Origin: Bacillus mycoides
GTDB lineage: Bacteria > Bacillota > Bacilli > Bacillales > Bacillaceae_G
Length of the DNA stretch: 64,000 bases
Direction of reading: 5' to 3'
NCBI RefSeq assembly: GCF_018742245.1
Contig: NZ_CP036132.1
Span: 4,397,001 to 4,461,000, forward strand
Positions 27,246 to 37,101 of this stretch are shown piece after piece; within the stretch, counting starts at the first letter, position 1, and each line of letters opens with the position of its first letter. The translations under genes were made by a program, and so were the position numbers. The notes under the pieces were generated by a model. The model was not told where the DNA came from, ran no database searches, and saw only the letters and a program-made list of their open reading frames with translations.

Positions 27246-28322
27246 TCACTGCGCCATTTTCTTTCGGTACATCTTCCCGTTCCAATAGAAGAATCGTGAA
27301 GTAAGCCCTCCGTATTTTACAATGCGCCGTGCCATTTTGTGCATATTCTTTTGTGCTGATACTTTTTGATCTGATAAATAAATACCAAGTAACCCTCGGC
27401 TTATGAGACGATGAAACTTTGCATGAGGTAAATCACCAATGCTCTTCTCTGCTTCTTCTACAAAATGTTTCATACGATCTAATATGGCTTGCTCGTTTTC
27501 GTAATAACTACAGAAATTCAAATCCCCGCCCATACGATCTTCTTCTTGATCAATGAAATAATCAAGTAAAATGTGAAGTCCTTGTACGTAAGGAAAATAT
27601 CCTTGTCTAATTTTCTCAATATCCTCATCATGTAATTCATCATGAAATGCATATGCTACAAGACAAAAGATTCCTAAAGTTGATCCTGCACAAGCCGAAA
27701 ATTCAAACCAGCTCATCGGCGGCAAGTTTTCTTTATGAGCTTCAAACCATGTTTTTAGACGCGGTTCTCTTTCTTCTAACTTCACATGTTTATGAATTTG
27801 CAAATCACAATAATAACAAGCAAGCTCATGAAGAATTGGAGCAATTTTATCATAATGCTTCGTTTTCTTTAAAACATCCTGACACGTTTCAACGAGCTCA
27901 TCTAAATAACCACCATCATCTTGATCATCACGATAACGATAATAATTACCGCCTCCTTCAACTTCAGGACTTAATGCCATTACCATCGACTCATGAAGAG
28001 CCGCAAAGTCTTTCGGATCAAGTGATGTACTACGGTCACATAAATTATCCAAATAGTCGCTAATCGTTTGATATGCTACGATAAAACGAATACATTCCTC
28101 TCGATGTTCATTTGCTAGCAGCGCTAAAATGCCACCGCCCTCGCAATGAAACGTTTTATTCTCAATACTTGCGATTGCCTGACTATGAAGCTCGTCATTC
28201 GGAATATGGTAGGCACGCTCTTTCCACATCGCTAGCTCATGGTGTACAACCGGAAACACATCACGGTATACTTTCGCCATGAGCGTTATGGGATTACTCG
28301 GTACGTTCACTTCTTCCTTCAT
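27246..28322 (-). CDS. ytpB: Tetraprenyl-beta-curcumene synthase YtpB
   Basis: This 358-residue protein is of the DUF2600/YtpB family. In B. subtilis YtpB cyclises tetraprenyl diphosphate to tetraprenyl-beta-curcumene, a precursor of sesquarterpenes found in spores. The segment YQTISDYLDNLCDR (about residues 85-98) carries the acidic cluster typical of the family. GAGGAGATG precedes the ATG. It lies 28 bp downstream of ytpA, reproducing the ytpA-ytpB order of B. subtilis. Confidence 0.85.
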   Translation of the reverse strand: MKEEVNVPSNPITLMAKVYRDVFPVVHHELAMWKERAYHIPNDELHSQAIASIENKTFHCEGGGILALLANEHREECIRFIVAYQTISDYLDNLCDRSTSLDPKDFAALHESMVMALSPEVEGGGNYYRYRDDQDDGGYLDELVETCQDVLKKTKHYDKIAPILHELACYYCDLQIHKHVKLEEREPRLKTWFEAHKENLPPMSWFEFSACAGSTLGIFCLVAYAFHDELHDEDIEKIRQGYFPYVQGLHILLDYFIDQEEDRMGGDLNFCSYYENEQAILDRMKHFVEEAEKSIGDLPHAKFHRLISRGLLGIYLSDQKVSAQKNMHKMARRIVKYGGLTSRFFYWNGKMYRKKMAQ

Positions 28323-28350
28323 CTCCTCTGTTAAATGTACAAATAATGAT

Positions 28351-29154
28351 TTATTTGTTTGTTTTTACTATATTATTGATATGCATTTCAGTAAATGACT
28401 GAATATAATTCAAAATTTCATCACGCTCATACTCATTTAATAATTCATGATAACAATTAGGCCATTCTTTATATGCCTTATCACTAATTTTAACATTATC
28501 AAACCATGTACGGACACGTGTTTTATCTACAAGTTTATCCTCACACGCCTGCATTAGCAAGAGCGGAACATCTGGAAAATCATCTATTTTCTCATGAGCA
28601 ATCTCGATAGACTTAATCAATTCACTATACCAACGTACTGATACTTTGCGCAAGAACAATGAATCATTCTCCATCGCATCCCTCACTTCATGGTTACGAG
28701 TTGACATTTCTACAGTGAGATTTGTTGCAAATTGCAATTTTGGAGCAACGACATTTAATATTTTTGAAGCAGCACGAAGCGGAGCAGAAGGTGCAGCCAA
28801 TACTCCTAAACAAGGCGAGCTTAATACAATCCCATCTATGTCCTCTCTTTTCGTTTCTTGCATCATACGAATAACGACAAGTCCTCCCATACTATGACCA
28901 AATAAAAAAATAGGCAATCTATATTTTCTTGCTTCTTTCACCCATAACTTTATTTCCTCTATGTATTCATCAAATGAATCGATATGTCCTCTATTTCTTG
29001 AAGTTGTTCCGTGTGCTGGAAGATCCCCCATAACGACGTGATAACCGCTATGATTCCACATTTCTGCAACTGCTTCATAACGCCCGTGATATTCCATAGC
29101 ACCATGCACGATAATAATGACGGCTTTCGCTTCTTCCGCTTCATAGTTCCACAT
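28351..29154 (-). CDS. ytpA: Alpha/beta hydrolase YtpA (monoacylglycerol lipase/lysophospholipase-like)
   Basis: This 267-residue protein has the oxyanion region IVHGAMEYHGRY and the nucleophile elbow GHSMGG (Ser88), with Asp and His later (ACEDKLVD, CYHELLNE). B. subtilis YtpA is a phospholipase linked to bacilysocin, a lysophospholipid antibiotic. The start at ATG 29154 follows GGAGGAG and matches the known MW-start of YtpA; a GTG 14 codons upstream has no ribosome binding site. It forms a pair with ytpB. Confidence 0.85.
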   Translation of the reverse strand: MWNYEAEEAKAVIIIVHGAMEYHGRYEAVAEMWNHSGYHVVMGDLPAHGTTSRNRGHIDSFDEYIEEIKLWVKEARKYRLPIFLFGHSMGGLVVIRMMQETKREDIDGIVLSSPCLGVLAAPSAPLRAASKILNVVAPKLQFATNLTVEMSTRNHEVRDAMENDSLFLRKVSVRWYSELIKSIEIAHEKIDDFPDVPLLLMQACEDKLVDKTRVRTWFDNVKISDKAYKEWPNCYHELLNEYERDEILNYIQSFTEMHINNIVKTNK

Positions 29155-29228
29155 ACGAAACTCCTCCATTTCACTCTTTTTCATAATTTGATACACTAAA
29201 ACTAGTCTCTAGGAAAGGAAGGCTTTAC

Positions 29229-29741
29229 ATGATATATCCTTACAAAGAAAAAAATCCGAAAATTGCGAGTAGTGCTTTTATCGCTGACTATGTTACCATT
29301 ACAGGCGATGTGACAATTGGCGAAGAATCTAGCATTTGGTTTAATACAGTCATCCGCGGTGATGTATCACCAACGATAATTGGAAATAGAGTAAATGTAC
29401 AAGATCAATGTACACTTCACCAAAGCCCACAGTATCCTCTTATTTTAGAAGATGACGTTACCGTTGGGCATCAAGTTATTTTACATAGCTGCAAAATTGA
29501 AAAAGATGCTTTAATTGGAATGGGATCTATCATATTAGATGGCGCTGAAATTGGTGAAGGAGCTTTCATCGGTGCTGGTAGTCTCGTTTCACAAGGAAAG
29601 AAAATCCCTCCTAATACGTTAGCTTTCGGTCGTCCTGCGAAGGTCATTCGCGAATTAACAGAAGAAGACCGTAAAGATATGGAACGTATCCGCACACAAT
29701 ACGTTGAAAAAGGACAATATTATAAATCGTTACAAAAATGA
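29229..29741 (+). CDS. ytoA: Gamma-carbonic anhydrase-like hexapeptide protein YtoA
   Basis: This 170-residue left-handed beta-helix protein has hexapeptide repeats (VTITGDVTIGEESSIW) and the metal-ligand histidines in TLHQ, VGHQVILHSC, as in gamma-carbonic anhydrases and relatives. It may bind Zn or Fe and hydrate CO2, though activity of YtoA is unproven. GGAAAGGAAGG precedes the ATG. It is divergent from ytpA and has its own terminator. Confidence 0.85.
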   Translation: MIYPYKEKNPKIASSAFIADYVTITGDVTIGEESSIWFNTVIRGDVSPTIIGNRVNVQDQCTLHQSPQYPLILEDDVTVGHQVILHSCKIEKDALIGMGSIILDGAEIGEGAFIGAGSLVSQGKKIPPNTLAFGRPAKVIRELTEEDRKDMERIRTQYVEKGQYYKSLQK

Positions 29742-29748
29742 TTTTATC

Positions 29749-29776
29749 GCTGCCATAAGACTGGCAGCTTTTTTTT
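29749..29776 (+). terminator. Terminator of ytoA
   Basis: GCTGCCA and TGGCAGC form a stem followed by T8. Confidence 0.85.
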
Positions 29777-29887
29777 ATGAAAAAATCTAACTTTTTCTTT
29801 ACAAAACATTATTATTCCCTCAATAAAATCTTATTAAAATAGAAGTTAATAACTCCATATATATGTAAATGAGGGAGGAAAAATCTC

Positions 29888-30418
29888 ATGAAGGTCAGTG
29901 GACTATATAAAATAGAATGTTACATTTTCAAAGGAATTAATCGCTACTTTGATCAAAAAACATTAAACATCTTTTTCAGCAATATTACCCATATCGGTGG
30001 TGCTACCTTCTCCATTGCACTTACCCTATTCTTTTTAATTTTCGCAACAGGGAATTTGCATCAAGCTGCAATTGCAACTGCTATTTCTTTAACAATTAGC
30101 CATATCCCGGTGCAAATACTAAAAAGATGGTATCCACGAAAACGCCCTTATTTAACAATTCAAGATGCGAAATATCCAGTACAGCCTTTAAAAGATCATT
30201 CTTTTCCATCCGGACATACAACGGCTGTTTTCTCTGTCCTCATTCCATTTATTTGCTATAATCCAAACTTGCTTGCTTTTCTATTACCTTTAGCGCTATG
30301 CGTCGGTATTTCCCGTATTTATTTAGGGCTTCATTATCCGTCAGATGTATTTGTAGGCATGTGCCTTGGCACTTGCTCTGGCATCATCTCTTTTTATCAA
30401 TTCATTCCACTCATGTAA
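29888..30418 (+). CDS. PAP2-family membrane phosphatase
   Basis: This 176-residue protein has the three PAP2 signatures: KRWYPRKRPY (KxxxxxxRP), PSGHTT and SRIYLGLHYPSD, with about five hydrophobic segments. It likely dephosphorylates a lipid phosphate such as undecaprenyl pyrophosphate or phosphatidic-type substrates outside the membrane. GAGGGAGG precedes the ATG. It is 9 bases before a glycosyltransferase gene, so the two form an operon, likely for a glycolipid or envelope glycan. Confidence 0.85.
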   Translation: MKVSGLYKIECYIFKGINRYFDQKTLNIFFSNITHIGGATFSIALTLFFLIFATGNLHQAAIATAISLTISHIPVQILKRWYPRKRPYLTIQDAKYPVQPLKDHSFPSGHTTAVFSVLIPFICYNPNLLAFLLPLALCVGISRIYLGLHYPSDVFVGMCLGTCSGIISFYQFIPLM

Positions 30419-30427
30419 AGGAGCGAT

Positions 30428-31573
30428 ATGATGAGAGTCGCCATATTTACCGATACATTTACACCACAAGTCAACGGTGTGGCGAAAACTTTGGAACGTT
30501 TAACTAAATATTTTCAAAAAGAAAATATCGCCTATTCTGTTTTCGCCCCTCAGCATACGGCAGAAGATAATTTCGTTACGAATGTGAATAAAATGAGAAG
30601 CATCCCGTTAACAATATTATATCCAGAATGTCGCTTTGCCTTTCCTACTCCGCGCATTAAACGGGAACTTCTTGCCTTTAAACCTGATATCATTCACATT
30701 GCTACGCCTTTCAATATGGGACTTTGTGGATTATATTATGCCAAAAAGTTAAATATCCCGGTCGTCGGTTCTTATCATACTGATTTTGACGCCTATTTAC
30801 GCTATTACAAAATCGAATTTCTCTCCAATATGCTATGGAACTATTTAAGTTGGTTTCATGGTCATATGCAAAAAAACTTTGTTCCTTCTCCTGAAACATT
30901 ACATCAATTAAATAAGAAAGGATTTCAACAGCTCTATATTTGGGGACGTGGTGTAGATTGTACTCTCTTTCATCCAACTTACAATAAAGACCTATTCCGA
31001 AAAAAATATAATATTACAGCGGAATATATTCTTTCCTACGTCGGACGTCTTGCTCCTGAAAAAGATATCGACACTCTTCAAACACTTATTCAAACGACGA
31101 ACAAAGAACGTGACGATATTCATTGGCTCATCGCTGGAGATGGTCCTCTCGCGAAGAGCCTGCATGAAAATGTTCAAAAAACAAATGTAACCTTTACTGG
31201 ATATTTACAAGGCGTGGATTTAGCTGAAGCCTACGCTTCCTCCGATCTAATGGTATTTCCCTCTCCTACTGAAACATTTGGGAACGTCGTACTGGAGTCA
31301 CTCGCATGTGGTACACCTGTTATTGGTGCGAATAGTGGCGGGGTTAAAAATATTATTAAAGATGAAAAAACTGGAATTCTATGTGAACCAAAAAATGCGG
31401 ACTCATTTTTGTCATCCATTTATGAATTATTAAATAATGAAGAAATGCGTAAACAAATGAGCCTAGATGCTCACTCCTACGCTACTACACAAAGCTGGGA
31501 TGAAATTTCCAGTGATTTACTCATGCATTATGATGATGTGATTCAAAGTCGAAAAGCGGAAATGCTAGCTTAA
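30428..31573 (+). CDS. Family 4 glycosyltransferase
   Basis: This 381-residue GT-B enzyme begins RVAIFTDTFTPQVNGVAKTL, the typical N-terminus of GT4 enzymes acting on lipid acceptors. It has the second-domain start YVGRLAPEKDIDTL and the EX7E-type donor site in PSPTETFGNVVLESLACGTP. AAAGGAGC precedes tandem ATG codons at 30428 and 30431. Neighbouring PAP2 phosphatase suggests a membrane glycolipid role; donor and acceptor unknown. A short related fragment lies at 39972. Confidence 0.85.
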   Translation: MMRVAIFTDTFTPQVNGVAKTLERLTKYFQKENIAYSVFAPQHTAEDNFVTNVNKMRSIPLTILYPECRFAFPTPRIKRELLAFKPDIIHIATPFNMGLCGLYYAKKLNIPVVGSYHTDFDAYLRYYKIEFLSNMLWNYLSWFHGHMQKNFVPSPETLHQLNKKGFQQLYIWGRGVDCTLFHPTYNKDLFRKKYNITAEYILSYVGRLAPEKDIDTLQTLIQTTNKERDDIHWLIAGDGPLAKSLHENVQKTNVTFTGYLQGVDLAEAYASSDLMVFPSPTETFGNVVLESLACGTPVIGANSGGVKNIIKDEKTGILCEPKNADSFLSSIYELLNNEEMRKQMSLDAHSYATTQSWDEISSDLLMHYDDVIQSRKAEMLA

Positions 31574-31629
31574 ACGCAGCTTATGTATCATCAATTTACA
31601 AGTGAAACTTCTATATTATACAAAATATA

Positions 31630-31668
31630 AAAAGAGAGGTCATACTTCGTAGCATGACCTCTCTTTAT
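31630..31668 (+). terminator. Terminator of the PAP2-glycosyltransferase operon
   Basis: AAAGAGAGGTCAT and ATGACCTCTCTTT form a perfect stem; flanking A and T runs allow use on both strands, so it may also end the convergent camelysin-like gene. Confidence 0.85.
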
Positions 31669-31726
31669 CTTACGCTTTTATTTAACGTCTAAGTTGTTAC
31701 ATAGATATAATGAATAACATTTGAAC

Positions 31727-32326
31727 TTATTTTTCTTTACCTTTTGTTTGATTCGCATTAAACGTCCAGTTCAATTTCAATGTATCTCCTTGGAATACGT
31801 TTTGATCTTCTCCATTATCTTCAAATATGAATCTCACATAGAAAGTGTCATCCTTGCCTGGAGCAAGTCCGTTTCCTTCCCAGTTTACGACACCTTTTTC
31901 TACAAGATCAGGCAAGTTGCCATCAGCAGTAGCTTGTTTCAATTCAGACAAAGTAGTTTCCCATACAGGAACTGTGTTCTTGTCTATGTTCCATAAAAAC
32001 TCCACTTTGACATGATCACCGAAATCAGCATTTCCATTATCACCTTTTGCATCTGTTACAGTGTAATCAGTAAGAAGATGAACGTCCTTAATTTTCAAAG
32101 TACCGCTGTTGATTAAGTGGAAATCGCGTTCTATTTGATCACCTGGTTTGATTTTGTCAACATCGATGATAACTTGTGGATCAATGCTCAAATCTAACGT
32201 ACCAGCCGCAAACGTGTTTTCTGATACTTCTTTATCACTGAAGTATGCAAACGTTCCGCCTCCGATTAAAGATAAACCAAGAACTGCGGATGCAACACCC
32301 ATACCAAGTTTTTTCTTAAGATTCAT
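31727..32326 (-). CDS. Camelysin/TasA-like secreted protein (CalY family)
   Basis: This 199-residue protein has a signal peptide with the TasA/CalY pattern (KKKLGMGVASAVLGLSLIGG followed by TFAYFSD) and the mature start ENTFAAGTLDLSIDP. Family members are amyloid-like fibre proteins of the biofilm matrix (TasA) or camelysin, a surface protein of the peptidase M73 family. AGGGGGATTGTT precedes the ATG. Unlike the main group locus, no sipW signal peptidase gene is adjacent, so a SipW from elsewhere would be needed. It lies next to a large secreted S8 protease. Confidence 0.85.
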   Translation of the reverse strand: MNLKKKLGMGVASAVLGLSLIGGGTFAYFSDKEVSENTFAAGTLDLSIDPQVIIDVDKIKPGDQIERDFHLINSGTLKIKDVHLLTDYTVTDAKGDNGNADFGDHVKVEFLWNIDKNTVPVWETTLSELKQATADGNLPDLVEKGVVNWEGNGLAPGKDDTFYVRFIFEDNGEDQNVFQGDTLKLNWTFNANQTKGKEK

Positions 32327-32555
32327 TTTAACAATCCCCCTATTTTTATCATATCTAAACCATTAAACAGCTGATAAGTCCTGATAAAGTAAACACAAAT
32401 TGTTTCCTTATCTGATGTCTTTTAGATTTACCTCTAAGATAGTCACTAAATTCTTAATAAAGAACTTCTCGTTTTATTTAAGAGCGACTATCGATATTTA
32501 CAGAAGATGATATTTCTCCCTCTTTTATCAGCAGCCGCTCCTAAGACACCTTCTT

Positions 32556-32714
32556 TTTATCCCGCTATTTGTGGGCAGTAAAACTCCCACCTCAAAATTC
32601 GGCTGGAGCAAAGAAGTTAGGTGGGAGCCCCGCTGCCCGTAAACGCCCGATTGGTGAAGGCTAATAATCAGTGGGGGATGAACAAAACCCCCACTGATTA
32701 AAGTTTCACTTTAT
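32556..32714 (-). repeat. bcr1-type repeat, full-length, at the protease 3' end
   Basis: The copy runs TTTATCCCGC...TTTCACTTTAT, with TTTAT at 32556-32560 and 32710-32714 (154-base period). The stop codon of the S8 protease (32711-32713) lies inside the terminal TTTAT. The 229 bases between the camelysin-like gene and this copy hold no gene I can see and should include the camelysin-like promoter. Confidence 0.93.
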
Positions 32715-35700
32715 TTCTTCGGTTCTAGACCGATCTGACGTAAGAAATCTGCCAGTCCTTTTTTACCAATTGTTTCTTTTGGCTTAACTACTTCTGGAAC
32801 ACCGACTTCTTTTTGCAAGAAGTTTTTCTCAATGAAGCGGACATCTGTTTCGTCCACTACACCATCTTGGTTGATGTCTTGCGGCACGATGGATGCATCC
32901 TTCTTACCGTATACATCTACTACACTTTGCATATCGCGAATATCAATCAATCTATCACCATTCACGTCCCCTGCAAGACTTTTAGCCCCTAATCTAATAT
33001 GTTGCCCACGCATCTCACCGTTTACAGAATACCCTGGAATGAATTTCCTCATCACTTTGAGATGTCCCGGAATATCCAAAATAAATGTGTATGCTTCGGT
33101 AGAAGCTGGGATACCATGAATGGTGTAGAATCCTTTATTATCAATTGTTCCCTTATATTTTTTACCGCTTGGGGACAGCACATATACTTGGGCACCGATT
33201 TTTGTATAATCCTCTTTTCTCAAATACGAACTTTGCCCATCCACCTCAATCAAAAATCCTTCTGGGGAGATGGAACCCTGTACTCTCGAATGCGTTGGAA
33301 TGATATTAAAGGTTTCTGTTCTGAAATAAGGAATGGCAGTAGCTGCTGTTTGTCCCGCTTTCATATAAGACGCCTGTTGTACATTAAATCCGATAACATT
33401 ATCGAAATATGCATCACTTACTAATTTAAACGTTACATCAAGAAAAGGCATATCTCCATCCATACCGCTGAATGCATTCCCTGTCATAGATGCGCCGACT
33501 TTCACCGTATTATTGAAAGTCCCTTCCTTCACGACAGGTTCTTGCAACGATACCTCCAAGCCCTTTTCCTTTACGTATTTATTTACCGCATTATTCAGTT
33601 TCACATTCTCAAATTTGAACAGATCTTTCATGAATTCGACTTGGAATTCCCCGGATACAAGCTGCTTCACATTATTGAGACTGAGTGTCATCGTAACTGT
33701 ATCGCCAATCTTTGCATCTTTCTTATCGTAACTAGAAATCGTATATTCCGTACCTTCTTTTACGAAAACATAATTTTGTTTCTCCATTGCCGTTGCCATA
33801 TCAAACGTAGTCAAAGTCAAACGTAAAGGATTTGTTGCAATATCACTTTTCTCAATTCCAAATTTCACATCTCCGTTCGCTTGGATCGGGAATATTCCAT
33901 CTATGAATGCAGAATTTGCAGAGTAACCCATTGTGTTGGATGAGTGATCATAGTTTAAGCCTTTTGATTTTAATACATCTACCGTCGAATCTTTAGCTGT
34001 TCCATGCAACCATACCGCTTTTTGTCCATCCTCTTCCGTAAACATAGAGTCATTGATCTCTATTACACCCGGTTTTTTATCCATATTTACTTCCGGTGCT
34101 GTATTGTCCACAATAAGCGGATTGTCTGCAACATACGATTTCCCTTCTTCATCGTGCGCAATCATTTCCAGTATATAATCGCCTGCTGGAAGCTTCACAG
34201 GAAGATCGTCAATCGGCTTGGAAGGATCATTTGTAAATGGATAGACAGTACCGCTGAATGCTCCTATAAGAAAAGTTTCTACGTCTGTCTGTAATTTACT
34301 AGTATTCGCTGTTCCTATAAAACCTACAGCTTTTCCTGTTTTACTGTCCTTAACAAGTACATCGATTGTTTTCATCGGGCTATTCAACTTCATTACTCCG
34401 TGAACTACAGGTTCTAAATATTGCCAGAAAGGTGTCGTATTTGTTACGGATGGTTTAGTCGTTTTTATATATTCAAATCCTTTTTCCGTCACCATGACAG
34501 CGAATGGAATTTGATACGTTTCGGCCGGATTGTTCGCATTAGTCACATGGATATACCCTTCGTATCTGCCTGTCTTGGCGCTAGCAGGAATCGTAACTTT
34601 AGGCTCCAGCTCCTGTGATTGTCCGCTTGCTACTGTAATGGATGCCGGTACCTCAACTTGTACACCATTCTTCACTGCATCTTGAATACCTGTACGTTCA
34701 TCGTGATACTCCACTTCTACTTTAAAGGATTTTTCTTCTTTGCCGTTGTTTTGGACATTTACTTTTTTGCTTGCCTCAATTGGTTTATCATCTTGCTTAA
34801 AATGTCTGCCAAACATAATAGAGCCTGTTTGTTCGTCAATTTCAACAATATTCCCGTTCTCAATATTTTTTGTTTTGTCCAATACTTTGATAGATGTGTC
34901 CGTATGAACAGCTTGATACGCGTCAATACGCCCCGCACCCACTTCGTATACAGAATTCTTGCCATTCAAATCATCGGATGTATTCATAAGAGCCGCTTTT
35001 ACATCGAAAGGAGTATATTCTGGATGCTCCTGCAGGATCAATGCAGCTGTACCCGCTACGTGAGGAGACGCCATAGAAGTACCAGACAAGCGTACATATG
35101 CATTGCCGTAATTTATACCGTCCTGCGGATCATTGATGTATTCCGGTGCAGTAGAGAAAACCGACACACCAGGAGCGACTACATCTGGCTTAATGTCATA
35201 ATTCCCATTTACCGGCCCACGGGAGCTGAAATCAGCTAAGTGATCCCCTTCCGTTTTTGTATTGCTCAGCGTCTCGAATTTGAAAGATACTTCACCTAGC
35301 GCCTTTAACCGTTCGCCATCTGCTTTTGACAGACGGAAAGATGGCATAAGGCCTACCCCCTCACCTAAGTAGGCAGATATTTGTCCGTCAGCATTGTTAT
35401 ATACGATAACCGCTTTTGCTCCAGCACTTTTTGCATTTTTAATTTTTTCATCAAACGTAATTTCTCCGCGCTGAATTAACGCAATTTTTCCGTTAAGATC
35501 TTTCCCCGTAAAATCAGCTGGTTTACCAAGTCCCGCAAATACAATTGGTAACGATTGTCCCCCAAAATCTTCTAACTTATCAGGAAAATCTTTACCTAAT
35601 AGCTGCATATTTTCAAATTTTTCGTTAGATACACTTGCGCTGAATGTAGGAATAGACATGGCAGCATCACTTGCCCCTACTGAAATACCAAGAGCTGCCG

Positions 35701-36859
35701 TTCCCGGGGAACCAAGCGTTTTTTCGTTTGGCCCGGCGTTACCTGCGGCAACAACTGTTACCACACCTGAAAGCATAGCGTTATTTGTCGCGACAGAAGT
35801 AGCATATAACGGATCGTTAGTCTGCGCACCAAGTGACATATTGATAACGTCCATACCATCTGTAATCGCTTTATCTATTCCAGCAAGAATTCCTGCTGTA
35901 TTACCTCCGCCCCAAGGACCTAATACTCTATAAGCATATAAATCTACATCAGGTGCTACACCTTTCACAGCATAATCCGCATTGTTTTTCTTTTGAGCTG
36001 CAATCGTTCCTGCTACATGTGTACCATGGTTTGTATAATACACATAGCCAGGAGATGTTGGCTTACCAGCTTTTATCCAGTCCTCGTATGTCGTTTCCAT
36101 CGGATCTGCATCGTTATCTACAAAATCATATCCGCCTTTATAGGCACCTTTTAAGTCAGGATGATTATAGTCAACACCTGTATCAAGAACGCCGACTTTA
36201 ATCTCTTTACCTGTAATGTTTTCTGCATGAAGCTTGTCCACGCCAATTTGCGGAATACTGTCCGCCATTTTCGGATCGATTGTTTCTTTTGTTTCTACCG
36301 GAGGTTCCACTTTTACCTCGTAATCTTTAAAGACACGTTTTACTACTCCAGATTGGATCAACTCCTGCACAGCCACACCAGGTAAAGTCATCGCTACGCC
36401 GTTGATCGCATTCTTATATTCGCGTGTAACCTTCACTTTTTTCGTATCGTAAGTGCCGGCATCCTTCTTCGATTTTAAGGATTCGACATGTTGTTTGAAC
36501 ACTTTATGCTCTTCATCCACTTTTGCTTGCGCAGTAGTAGTAGTTATTTTCTTCCCTTTCGCCGCTTGTTTCATCACTTCAATTTTTGCTGGAGCTTGAT
36601 TGAATTCCACGATAACGTTAACTAATTCAGGACTATTAGAATCAATATCAGGTGAAATCGTAAAATTAGGACTTACATCTAGCTGTTCCAACGCTTTTCT
36701 TTGTTCTGGAGACAGATTCATTAGTACCTGTTCCGCATTATCAACTGGCTTCAATTCAACCGCACTTTCTGCCAATACGTTATACGGAATACCTTGTGAC
36801 AATAGCATACCAGTAACTAAAGTTCCTGTAAGAACCCTCCCAAATTTCCCTCTCTTCAT
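32711..36859 (-). CDS. Large secreted S8 (subtilisin-type) protease with PA, cohesin-like and dockerin modules
   Basis: This 1382-residue Vpr-like protease has a signal peptide (residues 1-31), an inhibitor-I9-type propeptide (to about 180), and a subtilase domain with catalytic Asp in VLDTGVDYNHPD (near 225), His in NHGTHVAG (near 279) and Ser in SGTSMASPHVAG (near 594). A PA insert lies near 430-550. Fn3-like modules follow, then a cohesin-like domain (about 1035-1160: AKIGDTVTMTLSLNNVKQL), a regulatory-like beta domain, and a dockerin with two Ca-loops (DVNGDRLIDIRD, DINQDGVVDETD; about 1295-1347). No LPXTG sorting signal is present. AGGGGGAAC-type site precedes the ATG. Its stop codon is inside a bcr1 copy. 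Confidence 0.88.
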   Translation of the reverse strand: MKRGKFGRVLTGTLVTGMLLSQGIPYNVLAESAVELKPVDNAEQVLMNLSPEQRKALEQLDVSPNFTISPDIDSNSPELVNVIVEFNQAPAKIEVMKQAAKGKKITTTTAQAKVDEEHKVFKQHVESLKSKKDAGTYDTKKVKVTREYKNAINGVAMTLPGVAVQELIQSGVVKRVFKDYEVKVEPPVETKETIDPKMADSIPQIGVDKLHAENITGKEIKVGVLDTGVDYNHPDLKGAYKGGYDFVDNDADPMETTYEDWIKAGKPTSPGYVYYTNHGTHVAGTIAAQKKNNADYAVKGVAPDVDLYAYRVLGPWGGGNTAGILAGIDKAITDGMDVINMSLGAQTNDPLYATSVATNNAMLSGVVTVVAAGNAGPNEKTLGSPGTAALGISVGASDAAMSIPTFSASVSNEKFENMQLLGKDFPDKLEDFGGQSLPIVFAGLGKPADFTGKDLNGKIALIQRGEITFDEKIKNAKSAGAKAVIVYNNADGQISAYLGEGVGLMPSFRLSKADGERLKALGEVSFKFETLSNTKTEGDHLADFSSRGPVNGNYDIKPDVVAPGVSVFSTAPEYINDPQDGINYGNAYVRLSGTSMASPHVAGTAALILQEHPEYTPFDVKAALMNTSDDLNGKNSVYEVGAGRIDAYQAVHTDTSIKVLDKTKNIENGNIVEIDEQTGSIMFGRHFKQDDKPIEASKKVNVQNNGKEEKSFKVEVEYHDERTGIQDAVKNGVQVEVPASITVASGQSQELEPKVTIPASAKTGRYEGYIHVTNANNPAETYQIPFAVMVTEKGFEYIKTTKPSVTNTTPFWQYLEPVVHGVMKLNSPMKTIDVLVKDSKTGKAVGFIGTANTSKLQTDVETFLIGAFSGTVYPFTNDPSKPIDDLPVKLPAGDYILEMIAHDEEGKSYVADNPLIVDNTAPEVNMDKKPGVIEINDSMFTEEDGQKAVWLHGTAKDSTVDVLKSKGLNYDHSSNTMGYSANSAFIDGIFPIQANGDVKFGIEKSDIATNPLRLTLTTFDMATAMEKQNYVFVKEGTEYTISSYDKKDAKIGDTVTMTLSLNNVKQLVSGEFQVEFMKDLFKFENVKLNNAVNKYVKEKGLEVSLQEPVVKEGTFNNTVKVGASMTGNAFSGMDGDMPFLDVTFKLVSDAYFDNVIGFNVQQASYMKAGQTAATAIPYFRTETFNIIPTHSRVQGSISPEGFLIEVDGQSSYLRKEDYTKIGAQVYVLSPSGKKYKGTIDNKGFYTIHGIPASTEAYTFILDIPGHLKVMRKFIPGYSVNGEMRGQHIRLGAKSLAGDVNGDRLIDIRDMQSVVDVYGKKDASIVPQDINQDGVVDETDVRFIEKNFLQKEVGVPEVVKPKETIGKKGLADFLRQIGLEPKK

Positions 36860-37025
36860 ACAAGTTCCCCCATCTAAATTTATTTGTATTTGTAGTCATT
36901 GCATAACATAAATTTCCGAAGCTTTTAGACTACGACTCTACTTTCTTATCTTATTAAATTTAAACTTTTCTGAAAATTATCAAAAAGTAATATTTTTTTA
37001 GTTATTAGTTCTATACCGTATAGTA

Positions 37026-37088
37026 CAAAAGAACTACCCCGCACTTTATTATTTTGAGTAAAATAATAAAACACAGGGTAGTTCTTTT
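37026..37088 (-). terminator. Compound terminator of the two-component operon
   Basis: An outer stem (AAAAGAACTACCC / GGGTAGTTCTTTT) encloses an inner stem (TTTATTATTTT / AAAATAATAAA). It lies 14 bases past the response regulator stop on the minus strand. Confidence 0.85.
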
Positions 37089-37101
37089 AAATGATTTTCA
37101 T

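Noticed and set aside
32457..32467. SinR-type box (AAAGAAC) upstream of the camelysin-like gene
   Set aside because: A 7-base match in AT-rich DNA is expected by chance; no second box at useful spacing was found.
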